Source: Legionella quateirensis (GTDB taxonomy: Bacteria; Pseudomonadota; Gammaproteobacteria; Legionellales; Legionellaceae). Taken from it: a stretch of 64,000 bases of DNA. The notes under the pieces are model-generated. The model was not told the DNA's origin and searched no databases. It saw only the letters and a program-made list of their open reading frames with translations. The stretch lies in assembly GCF_001467955.1 (NCBI RefSeq), contig NZ_LNYR01000031.1, positions 179,777-243,776 of the forward strand, read 5' to 3'. Both the position numbers and the translations under genes were made by a program. Below, one piece after another: positions 1 to 8,573 of the stretch. How positions within the stretch are numbered: position 1 is the stretch's first letter; every line of letters starts with the position of its first letter.

Positions 1-605
1 CGTGGTACGGTGCCTGTAATGGGAGATCCTTCACTACGTTCAGGATGACGAAATTTCAACGTCATCCCGAATGCAATGAGGGATCTCCTGAACGTGGTGC
101 GGTGCCTGTAATGGGAGATCCTTCACTACGCTCAGGATGACGAAATTTAATCGTAATCCCGAATTCGATGAGGGATCTCCTGAACGTGGTACGGTGCCTG
201 TAATGGGAGATCCTTCACTACGTTCAGGATGACGAAATTTAATCGTCATCCCGAATGCAATGAGGGATCTCCTGAATGTGGTGTGGTGCCTGCATTGGGA
301 GATCCTTCACTACGTTCAGGATGACGAAATTTCATCGTAATCCCGAATTCGATGAGGGATCTCCTGAACGTGGTACGGTGCCTGTAATGGGAGCTCCTTC
401 ACTACGTTCAGGATGACGAAATTTCATCGTCATCCCGAATGCAATGAGGGATCTCCTGAACGTGGTAGGGTGCTTGTATTGGGAGATCCTTCACTGCGTT
501 CAGGATGACGAAATTTCATTGTCATCCCGAATGCAATGAGGGATCTCCTGAATGTGGTGTGGTGCCTGTATTTGGAAATTCTTTACTACGTGCAGGATGA
601 CTAAA
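1..605. repeat. 92-bp tandem palindromic repeat array
   Basis: Six full units and a partial seventh follow one another with an exact 92-bp period. The unit landmark CGTGGT (or TGTGGT) occurs at 1, 93, 185, 277, 369, 461 and 553, with no insertion or deletion between units. Each unit holds an imperfect palindrome: GGAGATCC pairs with GGATCTCC and AGGATGACG with CGTCATCC. Units differ by point substitutions, for example GGAGCTCC in the fifth. The array begins before the window and decays after about 605. A single dispersed copy lies near 16656. Confidence 0.93.
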
Positions 606-706
606 TTGTCGAGGTTATTGATAAGTTTCGAAAATTCCTTTTAACGAGGAGCTTGAACTGTTTTCGTAAGTGATGCCAGTTACAATCCTGATTAATTCTG
701 GATATA

Positions 707-1525
707 ATGTTCTTTTATCTGCTGATCCCATTGGCTATGCTCACTGTAATTATAATAACTAAAAATGAAGAGTCTAACATCCGAAGATGTCTGGAATCTG
801 TTCGTTTTGCTGACGAAATTATAGTTGTTGATTCAGGAAGTACTGATAATACCGTGGCTATTGCTCGTGAATATACTGAAATGGTGTTTCAGACGGATGA
901 TTGGCAGGGATATGGTATTCAAAAGCAAAGAGCATTGGCGAAGGCAACCGGGGATTGGGTTTTGAACCTTGATGCGGATGAGTCGGTAAGTAATGAGTTG
1001 AAGGAAGAAATGATGAAAGTGATTACCTCTGACTCTGCTGATGCATTCCGTATTCCAATTCAAATGTTTTTTTATAACCAGCTTTTAAAATATTCTGCGT
1101 CACCAAAAAGGCACATTCGACTGTTTAAACGCGCTAATGCCAATTACAGTAATGACATTGTTCATGAAAAAGTGGTTGTATCTTCGTCTGCACGAATTGG
1201 CAAATTAAAAAATGCCATACAACATCATTCTTACAGAGATGTCAGTCATTTGCTTTATAAACTTAACAAATATTCCTCATATAGCGCCAAAATTCGAATT
1301 GAGTCGAATAAAAAAACGAGGTTTATTTGGGTTTTGATGAATACAGGATGGATGTTTGGTCGTTGTTTTATATTACAGCGTGGTTTTTTAGACGGTAAAC
1401 TTGGATTTTTATTTGCCGTGTTTAGCGCCCAAGGCACTTTTTATCGTGGAATAAAGCAAATATACAAAGACCGAAATATCAATCAATTACCCAGTTTAAC
1501 AAATACAGATAAGGACGAATTGTGA
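707..1525 (+). CDS. Family 2 glycosyltransferase, LPS core type (WaaE/KdtX-like)
   Basis: A 272-residue GT-A glycosyltransferase. The N-terminus has the family 2 opening TVIIITKNEESNIRRC, then VVDSGSTDNT, and a DxD metal/nucleotide-sugar motif in LNLDADES around residues 86-93. The size and the HERVV-like segment NDIVHEKVVV match the WaaE/KdtX branch that adds a sugar to the LPS inner core; the donor and acceptor cannot be read from sequence. The start may be the ATG at 737 (MLTVIIITKNEE), since the ten residues before it are hydrophobic and neither start has a strong Shine-Dalgarno. It overlaps the next gene, an O-antigen ligase-like protein, by 4 bp, which supports a surface polysaccharide role. 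Confidence 0.85.
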   Translation: MFFYLLIPLAMLTVIIITKNEESNIRRCLESVRFADEIIVVDSGSTDNTVAIAREYTEMVFQTDDWQGYGIQKQRALAKATGDWVLNLDADESVSNELKEEMMKVITSDSADAFRIPIQMFFYNQLLKYSASPKRHIRLFKRANANYSNDIVHEKVVVSSSARIGKLKNAIQHHSYRDVSHLLYKLNKYSSYSAKIRIESNKKTRFIWVLMNTGWMFGRCFILQRGFLDGKLGFLFAVFSAQGTFYRGIKQIYKDRNINQLPSLTNTDKDEL

Positions 1526-2766
1526 GACTAACATTGTTAGAAGGGAAGGGTATATTGTTAACTCCAATATTATTTGTCCTATTTATGTTTTTTATTCCGA
1601 TCAGTCCTACATTAAAATCGATTTTTTTTGCTTGTGCTGTTGGAGCAATTTTACTTACACCGCATTACAGTCAATACATTTATCATGCATTTAGCTCATT
1701 ATGGGGCGGAGCTGCTTTAGCTTTATTGGTATTTTCTGTAATTGCCTGCCTTTGGAGTCCTGCACCTTTTTTCATGCAATTGACGGTTGTAGGTAAATAT
1801 TCAAAATTAATTTATCTACCAGTGCTTGCCGTTGCTTTTATACATTCAAAAACAAGAAATCTCACTCTGAACAGCTATTTGGCTGCCATGTTTTTGACCT
1901 GCATTATTTCAATACTTAAAGCACTGAATATTTTGACTCCAGGAGATCCTGGTGAAGTTTTTTATAATCATATAATTACTGGCTTTATGATGGCTTTTGC
2001 TGCTTATATAGCTGGTCTTTATGTTTTTAAATATAAAGGCTGGGCAAGGGCAGGGTATGCATTCCTGGTAGTATTAATGAGTTATCAAGTACTTTTTATC
2101 AACACAGGCAGGACAGGTTATATTGTGTATTTTATTTTAATGGCTTTTCTCATTATGCAAAAGCTAAGCATCAAAAAAGCCTTGGTGGGTGTTCTTGTGT
2201 TCAGCAGCATGGTAGCAATTGTCTATCATGAAAGTCCAACTATGCATGGCAGAGTGCATGATTTAATTTCGGATATTAAGGCTTTAAAACAGAACAACCA
2301 AAATACGTCGTTAGGATACAGAATTCAGTTCCATAGGTACGCTGAATCATTATGGGATAAACACCCTGTTATTGGAACTGGAACGGGTGGTTTTAAATAC
2401 AGCTTCTCTCAAGATAATCCAGTACCTAGTTGGGGAAAAGAATTGACTGATCCTCATAGTCAATATTGGATGACTCTATCCGAGCAGGGAATAATTGGTT
2501 TGATATTATTAATGATCTTTTTAGGCAGTTTATTTATTACTTCATTTCAATTGACAGAAACGAAACCTATTATTTTAGGAATATTAATTTCATTTTGTAT
2601 CGGTTCGTTCTCGGATACTATTTTATGCTATTCAACAGCAGGTTATTTATTAGTAGTAATGAGCGCTTTATGCTTTGGCGAGCTAATTGAAAAACGTATG
2701 ATTAAGAGCGTAAAAGAATCTAATCTGACTTCTGTTGATGATGGAATCAAGGTGTTCCCAATTTAA
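1522..2766 (+). CDS. O-antigen ligase / polymerase family membrane protein (WaaL/Wzy-like)
   Basis: A 414-residue protein with about ten or eleven hydrophobic segments and one larger periplasmic loop at roughly residues 230-320. That loop holds GTGTGGFKYSF and DPHSQYWMTLSEQG, the G-rich and His-containing signature of the Wzy_C/O-antigen ligase superfamily. Such proteins join or polymerise undecaprenyl-linked glycans at the periplasmic face of the inner membrane. The start is GTG inside the overlap with the upstream glycosyltransferase, implying coupled translation. Ligase and polymerase cannot be told apart from sequence. The 3' end overlaps the convergent thiD by 20 bp. Confidence 0.82.
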   Translation: MRLTLLEGKGILLTPILFVLFMFFIPISPTLKSIFFACAVGAILLTPHYSQYIYHAFSSLWGGAALALLVFSVIACLWSPAPFFMQLTVVGKYSKLIYLPVLAVAFIHSKTRNLTLNSYLAAMFLTCIISILKALNILTPGDPGEVFYNHIITGFMMAFAAYIAGLYVFKYKGWARAGYAFLVVLMSYQVLFINTGRTGYIVYFILMAFLIMQKLSIKKALVGVLVFSSMVAIVYHESPTMHGRVHDLISDIKALKQNNQNTSLGYRIQFHRYAESLWDKHPVIGTGTGGFKYSFSQDNPVPSWGKELTDPHSQYWMTLSEQGIIGLILLMIFLGSLFITSFQLTETKPIILGILISFCIGSFSDTILCYSTAGYLLVVMSALCFGELIEKRMIKSVKESNLTSVDDGIKVFPI

Positions 2767-3577
2767 TAGAGAGGTTTGGCCAAAGGTGATAAAAGTGATG
2801 GACCGGGCCATTACCAAAACCTACAGATGTATCTTTAGCCGCCTGAATGGCATGTGTTAAATAGTTTTTTGCGAAGCCGCAGGCTTCTTCCAATTTCATA
2901 TTTTGAGCAAGGCACGCAGCAATTGCCGCAGAGAGAGTGCAACCCGTTCCGTGCGTGTTTTTGGAATCAATCCTCGTATTTTTGTACCAGATTGCAGTTT
3001 TGTTAGCGCCATACAATAGATCATTCGATTCTTTTGACTGAAGATGACCTCCTTTTAGTAAGACATGTTTAGGACCTAATTCAAGGAGTTTCTGAGCGAC
3101 CGTTATCATTTCGGTTTCTGAAGCGGCATTGATGCCTGTAAAAGACAAGGCTTCAGGGATATTCGGAGTAATTAAAGTTGCAAGAGGCATGAGTAACGAA
3201 GTTAATGTATCTATTGCTTCGGGCAACAATAAGGCATCGCCGCTTTTGGCGACTGTTACTGGATCAAGAACTATAGGAATAGTACCGGCTCTTTTTTTGA
3301 GAAAAGAAGCAACCAGCTCGATAATCTCACTTTTAAACAACATACCGATTTTAATACTATCGGGTCTTATATCATCAAAAATGACATTCAGTTGATCTTC
3401 AATTGCTTGTAAGGGGATTTCATAACAGGTTCTTACGCCACAGGTATTCTGTACTGGTAGTGCGGTAAGAACCGTCATCCCATAACAGCCTAAAGCTGAA
3501 AAAGTTTTAAGGTCAGCCTGTATTCCTGCTCCTCCAGAACCATCAAAACCTGCAATAGATAAGGCTTTATATCGCAT
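2747..3577 (-). CDS. thiD: Hydroxymethylpyrimidine / phosphomethylpyrimidine kinase
   Basis: A 276-residue ribokinase-fold enzyme that phosphorylates HMP to HMP-P and then HMP-PP in thiamine biosynthesis. It has the family start GFDGSGGAGIQADLKTFSA, the segment TPNIPEAL and the C-terminal anion hole GTGCTLSAAIAA. Length is normal. Its start overlaps the stop of thiM by 1 bp, so the minus-strand order is thiE-thiM-thiD and the three are very likely cotranscribed. No ThiE domain is fused to it, unlike in some bacteria. Its last codons overlap the convergent ligase gene. Confidence 0.96.
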   Translation of the reverse strand: MRYKALSIAGFDGSGGAGIQADLKTFSALGCYGMTVLTALPVQNTCGVRTCYEIPLQAIEDQLNVIFDDIRPDSIKIGMLFKSEIIELVASFLKKRAGTIPIVLDPVTVAKSGDALLLPEAIDTLTSLLMPLATLITPNIPEALSFTGINAASETEMITVAQKLLELGPKHVLLKGGHLQSKESNDLLYGANKTAIWYKNTRIDSKNTHGTGCTLSAAIAACLAQNMKLEEACGFAKNYLTHAIQAAKDTSVGFGNGPVHHFYHLWPNLSIKLGTP

Positions 3578-4374
3578 CAGATATTTACTCTTGAGTGGTT
3601 GATTGCATCAGTAAAAAAATTCCAGTCCGGATTATATAAATTATCAATAAATGCCTGCCTAAACGTGCCGGGTGTTTGAGTATGTTGATGCGTCAGTTGG
3701 CCGCACAGGCTAAAATAGGCGGTACCATGGGTGCTTGCCTGAAAGTGATCGGGATTAACGGCAGCGAATGCACTAAGGACTGCGGTCATAGTGCATCCCA
3801 TACCGGTAATTAAGGGCATTAAATCTGAGCCAAAAGGAAGTACTTGTTTTTGAGTGCCATCGGTTATAAAGTCTTCTGGCCCACTAATCACAATGATTTT
3901 ATTGTGCTGATGAGCCAAGGTTATTGCGCTGTCCATTGCGCTCTCGACTTGATGAGAGGTTTCAACTCCCTTGGTCCGTCCATTCATTCCGGATAACGAA
4001 ATGATTTCACTGGCATTACCTCTAATAATATCAGCAAAACCCAGGATTTTTAGCGAGGCAGCTGTTCTTAATTTACTGGCTCCAGAACCGACTGGATCAC
4101 ATATGACTGGTTTTTTAAGAGCATGTGCCTTGTCAGCTGCATAAAGAGCTCTTTCCATAAAGGTATCGTTTAAAGTACCTATATTAATGTATACAGCCTG
4201 ACTAATATTCACTAATTCTTCTAATTCGGAAACAGATTCTGACATCAAAGGAGCTGCTCCAAGCGCAAGCAGGCTGTTTGCCATAAAATCCATAGTAACG
4301 TAATTGGTCAAACACAGTATTAATGGCTTTTTTTGTCTGATTTGTAAGAACGAGGATTTTATATAATCAATCAT
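3577..4374 (-). CDS. thiM: Hydroxyethylthiazole kinase
   Basis: A 265-residue kinase that phosphorylates 4-methyl-5-hydroxyethylthiazole, the thiazole salvage step. Visible family segments are NYVTMDFMANSLLALGAAPLM near the N-terminus, VICDPVGSGAS, and GMGCTMTAVLSAFAA with the catalytic Cys and anion hole. It lies between thiE (3-bp gap) and thiD (1-bp overlap). ThiM, ThiD and ThiE without thiC, thiG or thiH nearby suggest that this locus handles salvage and final coupling rather than de novo synthesis of both rings; other thi genes may lie outside the window. Confidence 0.96.
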   Translation of the reverse strand: MIDYIKSSFLQIRQKKPLILCLTNYVTMDFMANSLLALGAAPLMSESVSELEELVNISQAVYINIGTLNDTFMERALYAADKAHALKKPVICDPVGSGASKLRTAASLKILGFADIIRGNASEIISLSGMNGRTKGVETSHQVESAMDSAITLAHQHNKIIVISGPEDFITDGTQKQVLPFGSDLMPLITGMGCTMTAVLSAFAAVNPDHFQASTHGTAYFSLCGQLTHQHTQTPGTFRQAFIDNLYNPDWNFFTDAINHSRVNI

Positions 4375-4377
4375 CTT

Positions 4378-5028
4378 CTAAAAACTCCTGTGATCAATGA
4401 TTTTTCGAAGCGTTAATGCCATAGCAGCCGGATTTTTGGCCTGATGCAGGGCCCCTATTACTGCTACCCCCTGAGCACCAGACTGTAATACCTTGTTTAA
4501 ATTATCCTGGTCAATTCCACCAATGCCGATCACGGGGTGACTGGATTGGTTGCACAAGCGGCTAAGTCCCTCTATGCCCCAGATTTTTTTCAGGTTATTT
4601 TTATTTTGGCTTGGAAAAACGGCGCTTGCGGCAACATAAGTTAATTCTGAAGTATTGGCTTGAGTTAAATCAGACTCAGACTCAATTGAGAGCCCTATGA
4701 ATTTTTGAGTGCCCAATTGATTTCGGGCATACAAGGGACAAGCATCTGATTGCCCAAGATGTACACCCTCAGCATTAACCTGCAGAGCAAGATGAATATC
4801 ATCATTGATAATCAGGGGAATTTGATAAGTACCTAGTAGGTGTTTTAGCTCAAGAGCAAATTCCAATTTTAATGATTCATTGGTATTTTTTTCTCTTAAT
4901 TGGACGGATGTGACCCCTGATGAGATGCATTGTTTTATAAAATTCAGGTATTGGGGTATGGGAACATCCTGTCGGTGGGTAACCAACATTAATTTATAAA
5001 ATTCTGCGCTCATAACAACGTGATTCAC
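4378..5028 (-). CDS. thiE: Thiamine-phosphate synthase
   Basis: A TIM-barrel enzyme of 216 residues that joins HMP-PP and thiazole phosphate. It shows VQLREKNT, IINDDIHLAL, GVHLGQSDA and VIGIGGI, the pyrophosphate and thiazole-phosphate binding segments of ThiE. The listed start is GTG; an in-frame ATG at 5013 (MSAEFYKLML) gives 211 residues and is equally plausible. It is the first gene of the thiE-thiM-thiD unit. The 108 bp upstream lack a recognisable TPP riboswitch core (no CTGAGA or GGGGTGC-type elements in this orientation), so control must be elsewhere or different. Confidence 0.95.
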   Translation of the reverse strand: MNHVVMSAEFYKLMLVTHRQDVPIPQYLNFIKQCISSGVTSVQLREKNTNESLKLEFALELKHLLGTYQIPLIINDDIHLALQVNAEGVHLGQSDACPLYARNQLGTQKFIGLSIESESDLTQANTSELTYVAASAVFPSQNKNNLKKIWGIEGLSRLCNQSSHPVIGIGGIDQDNLNKVLQSGAQGVAVIGALHQAKNPAAMALTLRKIIDHRSF

Positions 5029-5136
5029 TCATATTCCATCTATTAAGTAATGGAACAATTTTTCATAACATTATACTAACTGAAGAGTCGCATGATGTCT
5101 AACTTGTGATCATGATGATTTTAATAAATCAATCAA

Positions 5137-5463
5137 TTACCAGGTAGCGACGCTTTTTTGCGGATTTTGCAAGGTACATTCTTCTGATATTGAGCCGTCA
5201 TTGCAGACGACCAGGCCAGAAGCGGTATAATCCGGAGAAACGCCGCCTTGCCATAAGCAACAGCCTTTTAGAAGTTGTAAATCCATCACTGCATGGCGAG
5301 TACAATAACAGGTTGAGTAAAAACCATTATTACAGACTAAACGGCCAGCAGATGAATCACAGTAGTTAATCCCTCCCATTTTACTACAACATCCACCAGC
5401 GAATGCTGGAGAGAAAACCATGCTTAACATACTTGATATTAATAGAGTTTTAAGTGATGGCAT
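5137..5463 (-). CDS. Small secreted Cys-rich protein with two internal repeats
   Basis: A 108-residue protein with a clear Sec signal peptide (MPSLKTLLISSMLSMVFSPAFA, cleavage near residue 22). The mature part has two related modules: GGCCSKMGGINYCDSSAG then RLVCNNG with a CYC pair, and GCCLWQGGVSPDYTASG then LVVCNDG with a later Cys. The paired CC-x-GG and VCN(N/D)G motifs suggest an internally duplicated disulfide fold. It stands alone upstream of the divergent thiE promoter region. I know of no function. Other small secreted Cys-rich proteins occur in the window (28640), but with a different repeat pattern. Confidence 0.75.
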   Translation of the reverse strand: MPSLKTLLISSMLSMVFSPAFAGGCCSKMGGINYCDSSAGRLVCNNGFYSTCYCTRHAVMDLQLLKGCCLWQGGVSPDYTASGLVVCNDGSISEECTLQNPQKSVATW

Positions 5464-5594
5464 TTTGTGTCTCTCAAGATTTATTAATTTTAGAATAGCA
5501 CAGACTAAGAAAGAATATTAGAGGTTACCTATCAAATCCTGAATGGTCATTAGTTAAACGGTAGAAATGAGTCCTATTGGAGCACTTTATTACA

Positions 5595-6188
5595 TTAAAG
5601 GATTTGATTTGCATAGTGTGTAAGCAAGTAACTGGTTGCCAAACCAGCAAGTAATCCGAATAAGTGACCTTCCCAGGATACTCCCTTTTCTCTTGGAAAT
5701 ATTCCAAAAAAGATACCGGCAAAATAATACAGACTCACAAAACCCAGAATGACTGTGGTTAATGTGCCTTGTTGATAAATATTACAAATTAGAAATCCCC
5801 AATAACCCGTTATTAAAGCACTGGCGCCAATATGCAAACCAGGTTTTGCGAAACACCAGATTGCCAGGCCGCTGAGTACAGTAATGAATAAGGTCACTAC
5901 CAGATAATAGTAGAGGCCATTAATTAGAATAAAATTACTTAATACCAGCAAAGGAATTGAGTTGAAAAATATATGATTAAAGTTTGCATGAAGCAACGGA
6001 GCACAAATAATTCCAGGGAGTCCACGAAGGTGTCTTGGAATAATACCCAGCAGCAGGATTCGTTTCGTAATAAAATGACTGATAAAAAACAATGACCATG
6101 GAATAAGCAAAATAATTCCTAGGGTTCTGGAATTATTCTGCGTTTGAAGGATAATTAAATCAAGGCTGCTCCTGAGTTCATTGATCAT
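5595..6188 (-). CDS. Rhomboid-family membrane protein
   Basis: A 197-residue protein with about six membrane segments. It has the rhomboid signatures HANFNHIFFNS (TM2, with HxxxN), HIGASALITGYWGFL (TM4, with the serine in GAS) and WEGHLFGLLAG (TM6, with the catalytic His). Ser and His of the dyad are both present, so it may be an active intramembrane serine protease, although the usual GxSG reads GASA. Its start overlaps the stop of the M23 peptidase by 4 bp, placing it in an xseA-M23-rhomboid unit. Substrate unknown. Confidence 0.83.
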   Translation of the reverse strand: MINELRSSLDLIILQTQNNSRTLGIILLIPWSLFFISHFITKRILLLGIIPRHLRGLPGIICAPLLHANFNHIFFNSIPLLVLSNFILINGLYYYLVVTLFITVLSGLAIWCFAKPGLHIGASALITGYWGFLICNIYQQGTLTTVILGFVSLYYFAGIFFGIFPREKGVSWEGHLFGLLAGLATSYLLTHYANQIL

Positions 6189-7081
6189 GATTTTACCCTG
6201 GGCGATTCGGTGTTTTTAACCGATTTTTTGGGTTGAACTGGCGGAGTGATTGCAATATTGCGAACGGGCACAAAAAGTAAGGGTTCAACCAGCGTTTGAT
6301 TGACTATCATGGACCAATGCAGATGAGGTCCTGTAACTCTTCCGGTCATTCCCACAAGGCCAAGTTCTTGCCCCTGTTTTATTGTTTCACCAGTTTTTAC
6401 AAGGATTTTGCTCAAATGCGCATAAAGCGAAAATACTCCCATACCATGGTCAATAATCACTGTATTTCCAGTAAAAAAATAGTCTCCTGTTTCTACCACA
6501 ATACCATCGTTTACTGCATGAATAGGTTCACCTTCAGGTGTCGCAATATCCAGTCCTGAATGAGGATCTCTGGGTTGTTGGTTATAAACTCTTTTCAAAC
6601 CAAACAAACTGCTTATAGGTCCACGTAGCGGGGCTGTAAATTGTTGTTTGAATGGATTGGCATTGGAGTAGTTTGCATAGATCTGGGCTAATTTTTGGGT
6701 CTCATTTTGGATACGAAGCAAATCTTGAGGTTGTGGATCTACCTTGCTAATATCTTTAATATTTAAAAATTGTGTAGTGTAAAATTTATCGCTGACTTGA
6801 AATGGGATGGTTGTTTTTACGGGTTTTGTAATGTCCAGATATTGAATTGGTTCATTAGTATTCAATGGTATGGCTACAATAAGCAACCACTGATTCGGTA
6901 TAACACTGGGAACGACCGGTATTTTGTTCCCATGATAATAGGCTTCGGGTTGTTTTTTAATGTCTATGGGAATTATGGTTAATCCACCATTGACCGCATG
7001 ATTCTCGGGTAGAGCCATAGCAAAAATTCCGGTAGACAAACTCCATATGAATAGGGCGGTGCAAAGAATAAGTTTGTTCAT
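6185..7081 (-). CDS. Secreted M23 (LytM-type) peptidase
   Basis: A 298-residue protein with a signal peptide (MNKLILCTALFIWSLSTGIFAMA) and a C-terminal peptidase M23 domain at about residues 155-275. The zinc ligands are visible as H and D in PHSGLDIATPEG and as H in GPHLHWSM; YAHL is also conserved. The N-terminal half is an extended domain typical of periplasmic LytM proteins. It should be a peptidoglycan DD-endopeptidase or an amidase activator, and since the metal ligands are intact an active enzyme is favoured. It starts 8 bp after xseA and overlaps the rhomboid gene by 4 bp. Confidence 0.9.
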   Translation of the reverse strand: MNKLILCTALFIWSLSTGIFAMALPENHAVNGGLTIIPIDIKKQPEAYYHGNKIPVVPSVIPNQWLLIVAIPLNTNEPIQYLDITKPVKTTIPFQVSDKFYTTQFLNIKDISKVDPQPQDLLRIQNETQKLAQIYANYSNANPFKQQFTAPLRGPISSLFGLKRVYNQQPRDPHSGLDIATPEGEPIHAVNDGIVVETGDYFFTGNTVIIDHGMGVFSLYAHLSKILVKTGETIKQGQELGLVGMTGRVTGPHLHWSMIVNQTLVEPLLFVPVRNIAITPPVQPKKSVKNTESPRVKS

Positions 7082-7089
7082 GATCGTGT

Positions 7090-8421
7090 TTAGTCCTTAA
7101 TGTAAGTTACTTCACATGCTAGATTACCTTTTGCCAAACGTACCTCTATGGCATCTCCAATATGTACTTGTTGTGTAGTAAAAATAACTTTTTCGTCTAT
7201 CGTGGCTATTGCATATCCTCTTTCTAGTGTAGCCAAGGGGCTTACCGCGTGCAAAGTTGACAAATTATTTGCCAACTGATGTCTCAGTTGAATGACTTTA
7301 TTTTTGATATGATGAACAAGCTGAGAAACGATCTGATTGATGCGGATCTGGGTTTGTTCTATTTGCGTTTTCGGATTGTTTGCATGCAACAAAAATAAAC
7401 AGCGACTCACATCGTGTTGCTTTCGGTTAATCAATTGAGTCTGGTTTGCTACCAATTGACGTTCCATATAGTCTATTGTTTGCCAATACGAAATGATGGT
7501 TTGCCGTGGCGATGAGATTTTGTCTAACAAGTGGCTGACTTTCAACTGATGATTCTGTATGAATCTCGATATTGTCGTTTGTAAGCGGGTTATTGCATGA
7601 TTAATACGATTAATGAGCTCAATACAGTTTGGGGTAACGGCAATCGCGGCGGCTGTTGGTGTTTCGGCTCTGAGATCAGCTACGAAATCTGCAATGGTAA
7701 AATCGGTTTCATGCCCTACACCCGATACTATGGGAATGGTACTGACGGCGATTTCACGTGCCAGCTGTTCGTTATTGAATGCCCATAAATCCTCTATGCT
7801 CCCTCCACCGCGAGCCAGTATCAGTACATCGCATCGAGGGTTTGCATTAGCAAATTGCAAGGCTTTAATCAGTTGTTGCGGTGCTGTTGCGCCTTGGACT
7901 TCACTTGGATAAATGATGATATTTGCCAAGGGAAAACGTCGTGCCAGAGTAGATAAAATATCACGAAGAGCAGCGCCACTCGCTGAAGTGATAATTCCAA
8001 TAGTATTTGGTATCTCGGGTATCTTTTTTTTCCTGGATGGATTAAATAATCCTTCGGCTGCAAGTTTATTTTTCAGTTCTTCAAATCGTTGATAGAGTTC
8101 TCCAAGACCTGCATCCGTTATTTGATCGACTATGAGCTGATAGTCTCCCCGAGCTTCGTAAAGGCTTAATGTTCCACTAGCCACGATTTGCTTCCCATCA
8201 CCAAGTTGTCCAGCTGCAGAACCAAAATGCCTGTTTTTAAAAAAAACACATCGAATTTGTGCTGAGCTGTCTTTTAAAGTGAAATAAAAATGTCCGGATG
8301 AGGGTTTGCTCAAATTTGAAATTTCACCTTCAACATGAACAACCCCCAATTCATTTTCGAGATAGCTTTTTACTTGTCTGTTCAGTTGACTGACCGACAC
8401 TACTGAGAAAAGAGCAACCAT
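7090..8421 (-). CDS. xseA: Exodeoxyribonuclease VII large subunit
   Basis: A 443-residue protein with an N-terminal OB-fold (VEGEISNLSKPSSGHFYFTLKD within residues 30-55), then the catalytic domain with GIITSASGAALRDIL, LILARGGGSIEDLWAFN and VSGVGHETDFTIAD. The C-terminal third is rich in Q, H and K and predicted to be helical, as in XseA. Together with XseB it degrades single-stranded DNA. XseB is not in the window. It is the first gene of a minus-strand unit with the M23 peptidase and the rhomboid-like gene, and divergent from the LapE-like gene over a 152-bp intergenic region. Confidence 0.96.
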   Translation of the reverse strand: MVALFSVVSVSQLNRQVKSYLENELGVVHVEGEISNLSKPSSGHFYFTLKDSSAQIRCVFFKNRHFGSAAGQLGDGKQIVASGTLSLYEARGDYQLIVDQITDAGLGELYQRFEELKNKLAAEGLFNPSRKKKIPEIPNTIGIITSASGAALRDILSTLARRFPLANIIIYPSEVQGATAPQQLIKALQFANANPRCDVLILARGGGSIEDLWAFNNEQLAREIAVSTIPIVSGVGHETDFTIADFVADLRAETPTAAAIAVTPNCIELINRINHAITRLQTTISRFIQNHQLKVSHLLDKISSPRQTIISYWQTIDYMERQLVANQTQLINRKQHDVSRCLFLLHANNPKTQIEQTQIRINQIVSQLVHHIKNKVIQLRHQLANNLSTLHAVSPLATLERGYAIATIDEKVIFTTQQVHIGDAIEVRLAKGNLACEVTYIKD

Positions 8422-8573
8422 AATGAAAAAATATCCTGCAAATCAATCATTTGCTTATACTATCAGATAAAAAAAGAATTCAAAATCTATTGAAGCATGC
8501 TGTCACATGAATTAACTTAGTAGGATCGGAATATTCTATAATTTTTTTCTTTTAATAGGGATGAGGACGTGGC

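Noticed and set aside
40..249. Minus-strand ORF of 69 residues in the repeat array
   Set aside because: It is the translation of the 92-bp palindromic units (HPERSEG-type text) and repeats with the period; no gene features.
1..605. CRISPR array
   Set aside because: The period is regular, but there are no unique spacers; the whole 92 bp repeats, and no cas genes are near.
5029..5136. TPP riboswitch upstream of thiE
   Set aside because: None of the conserved thi-box bases are seen in the minus-strand orientation.
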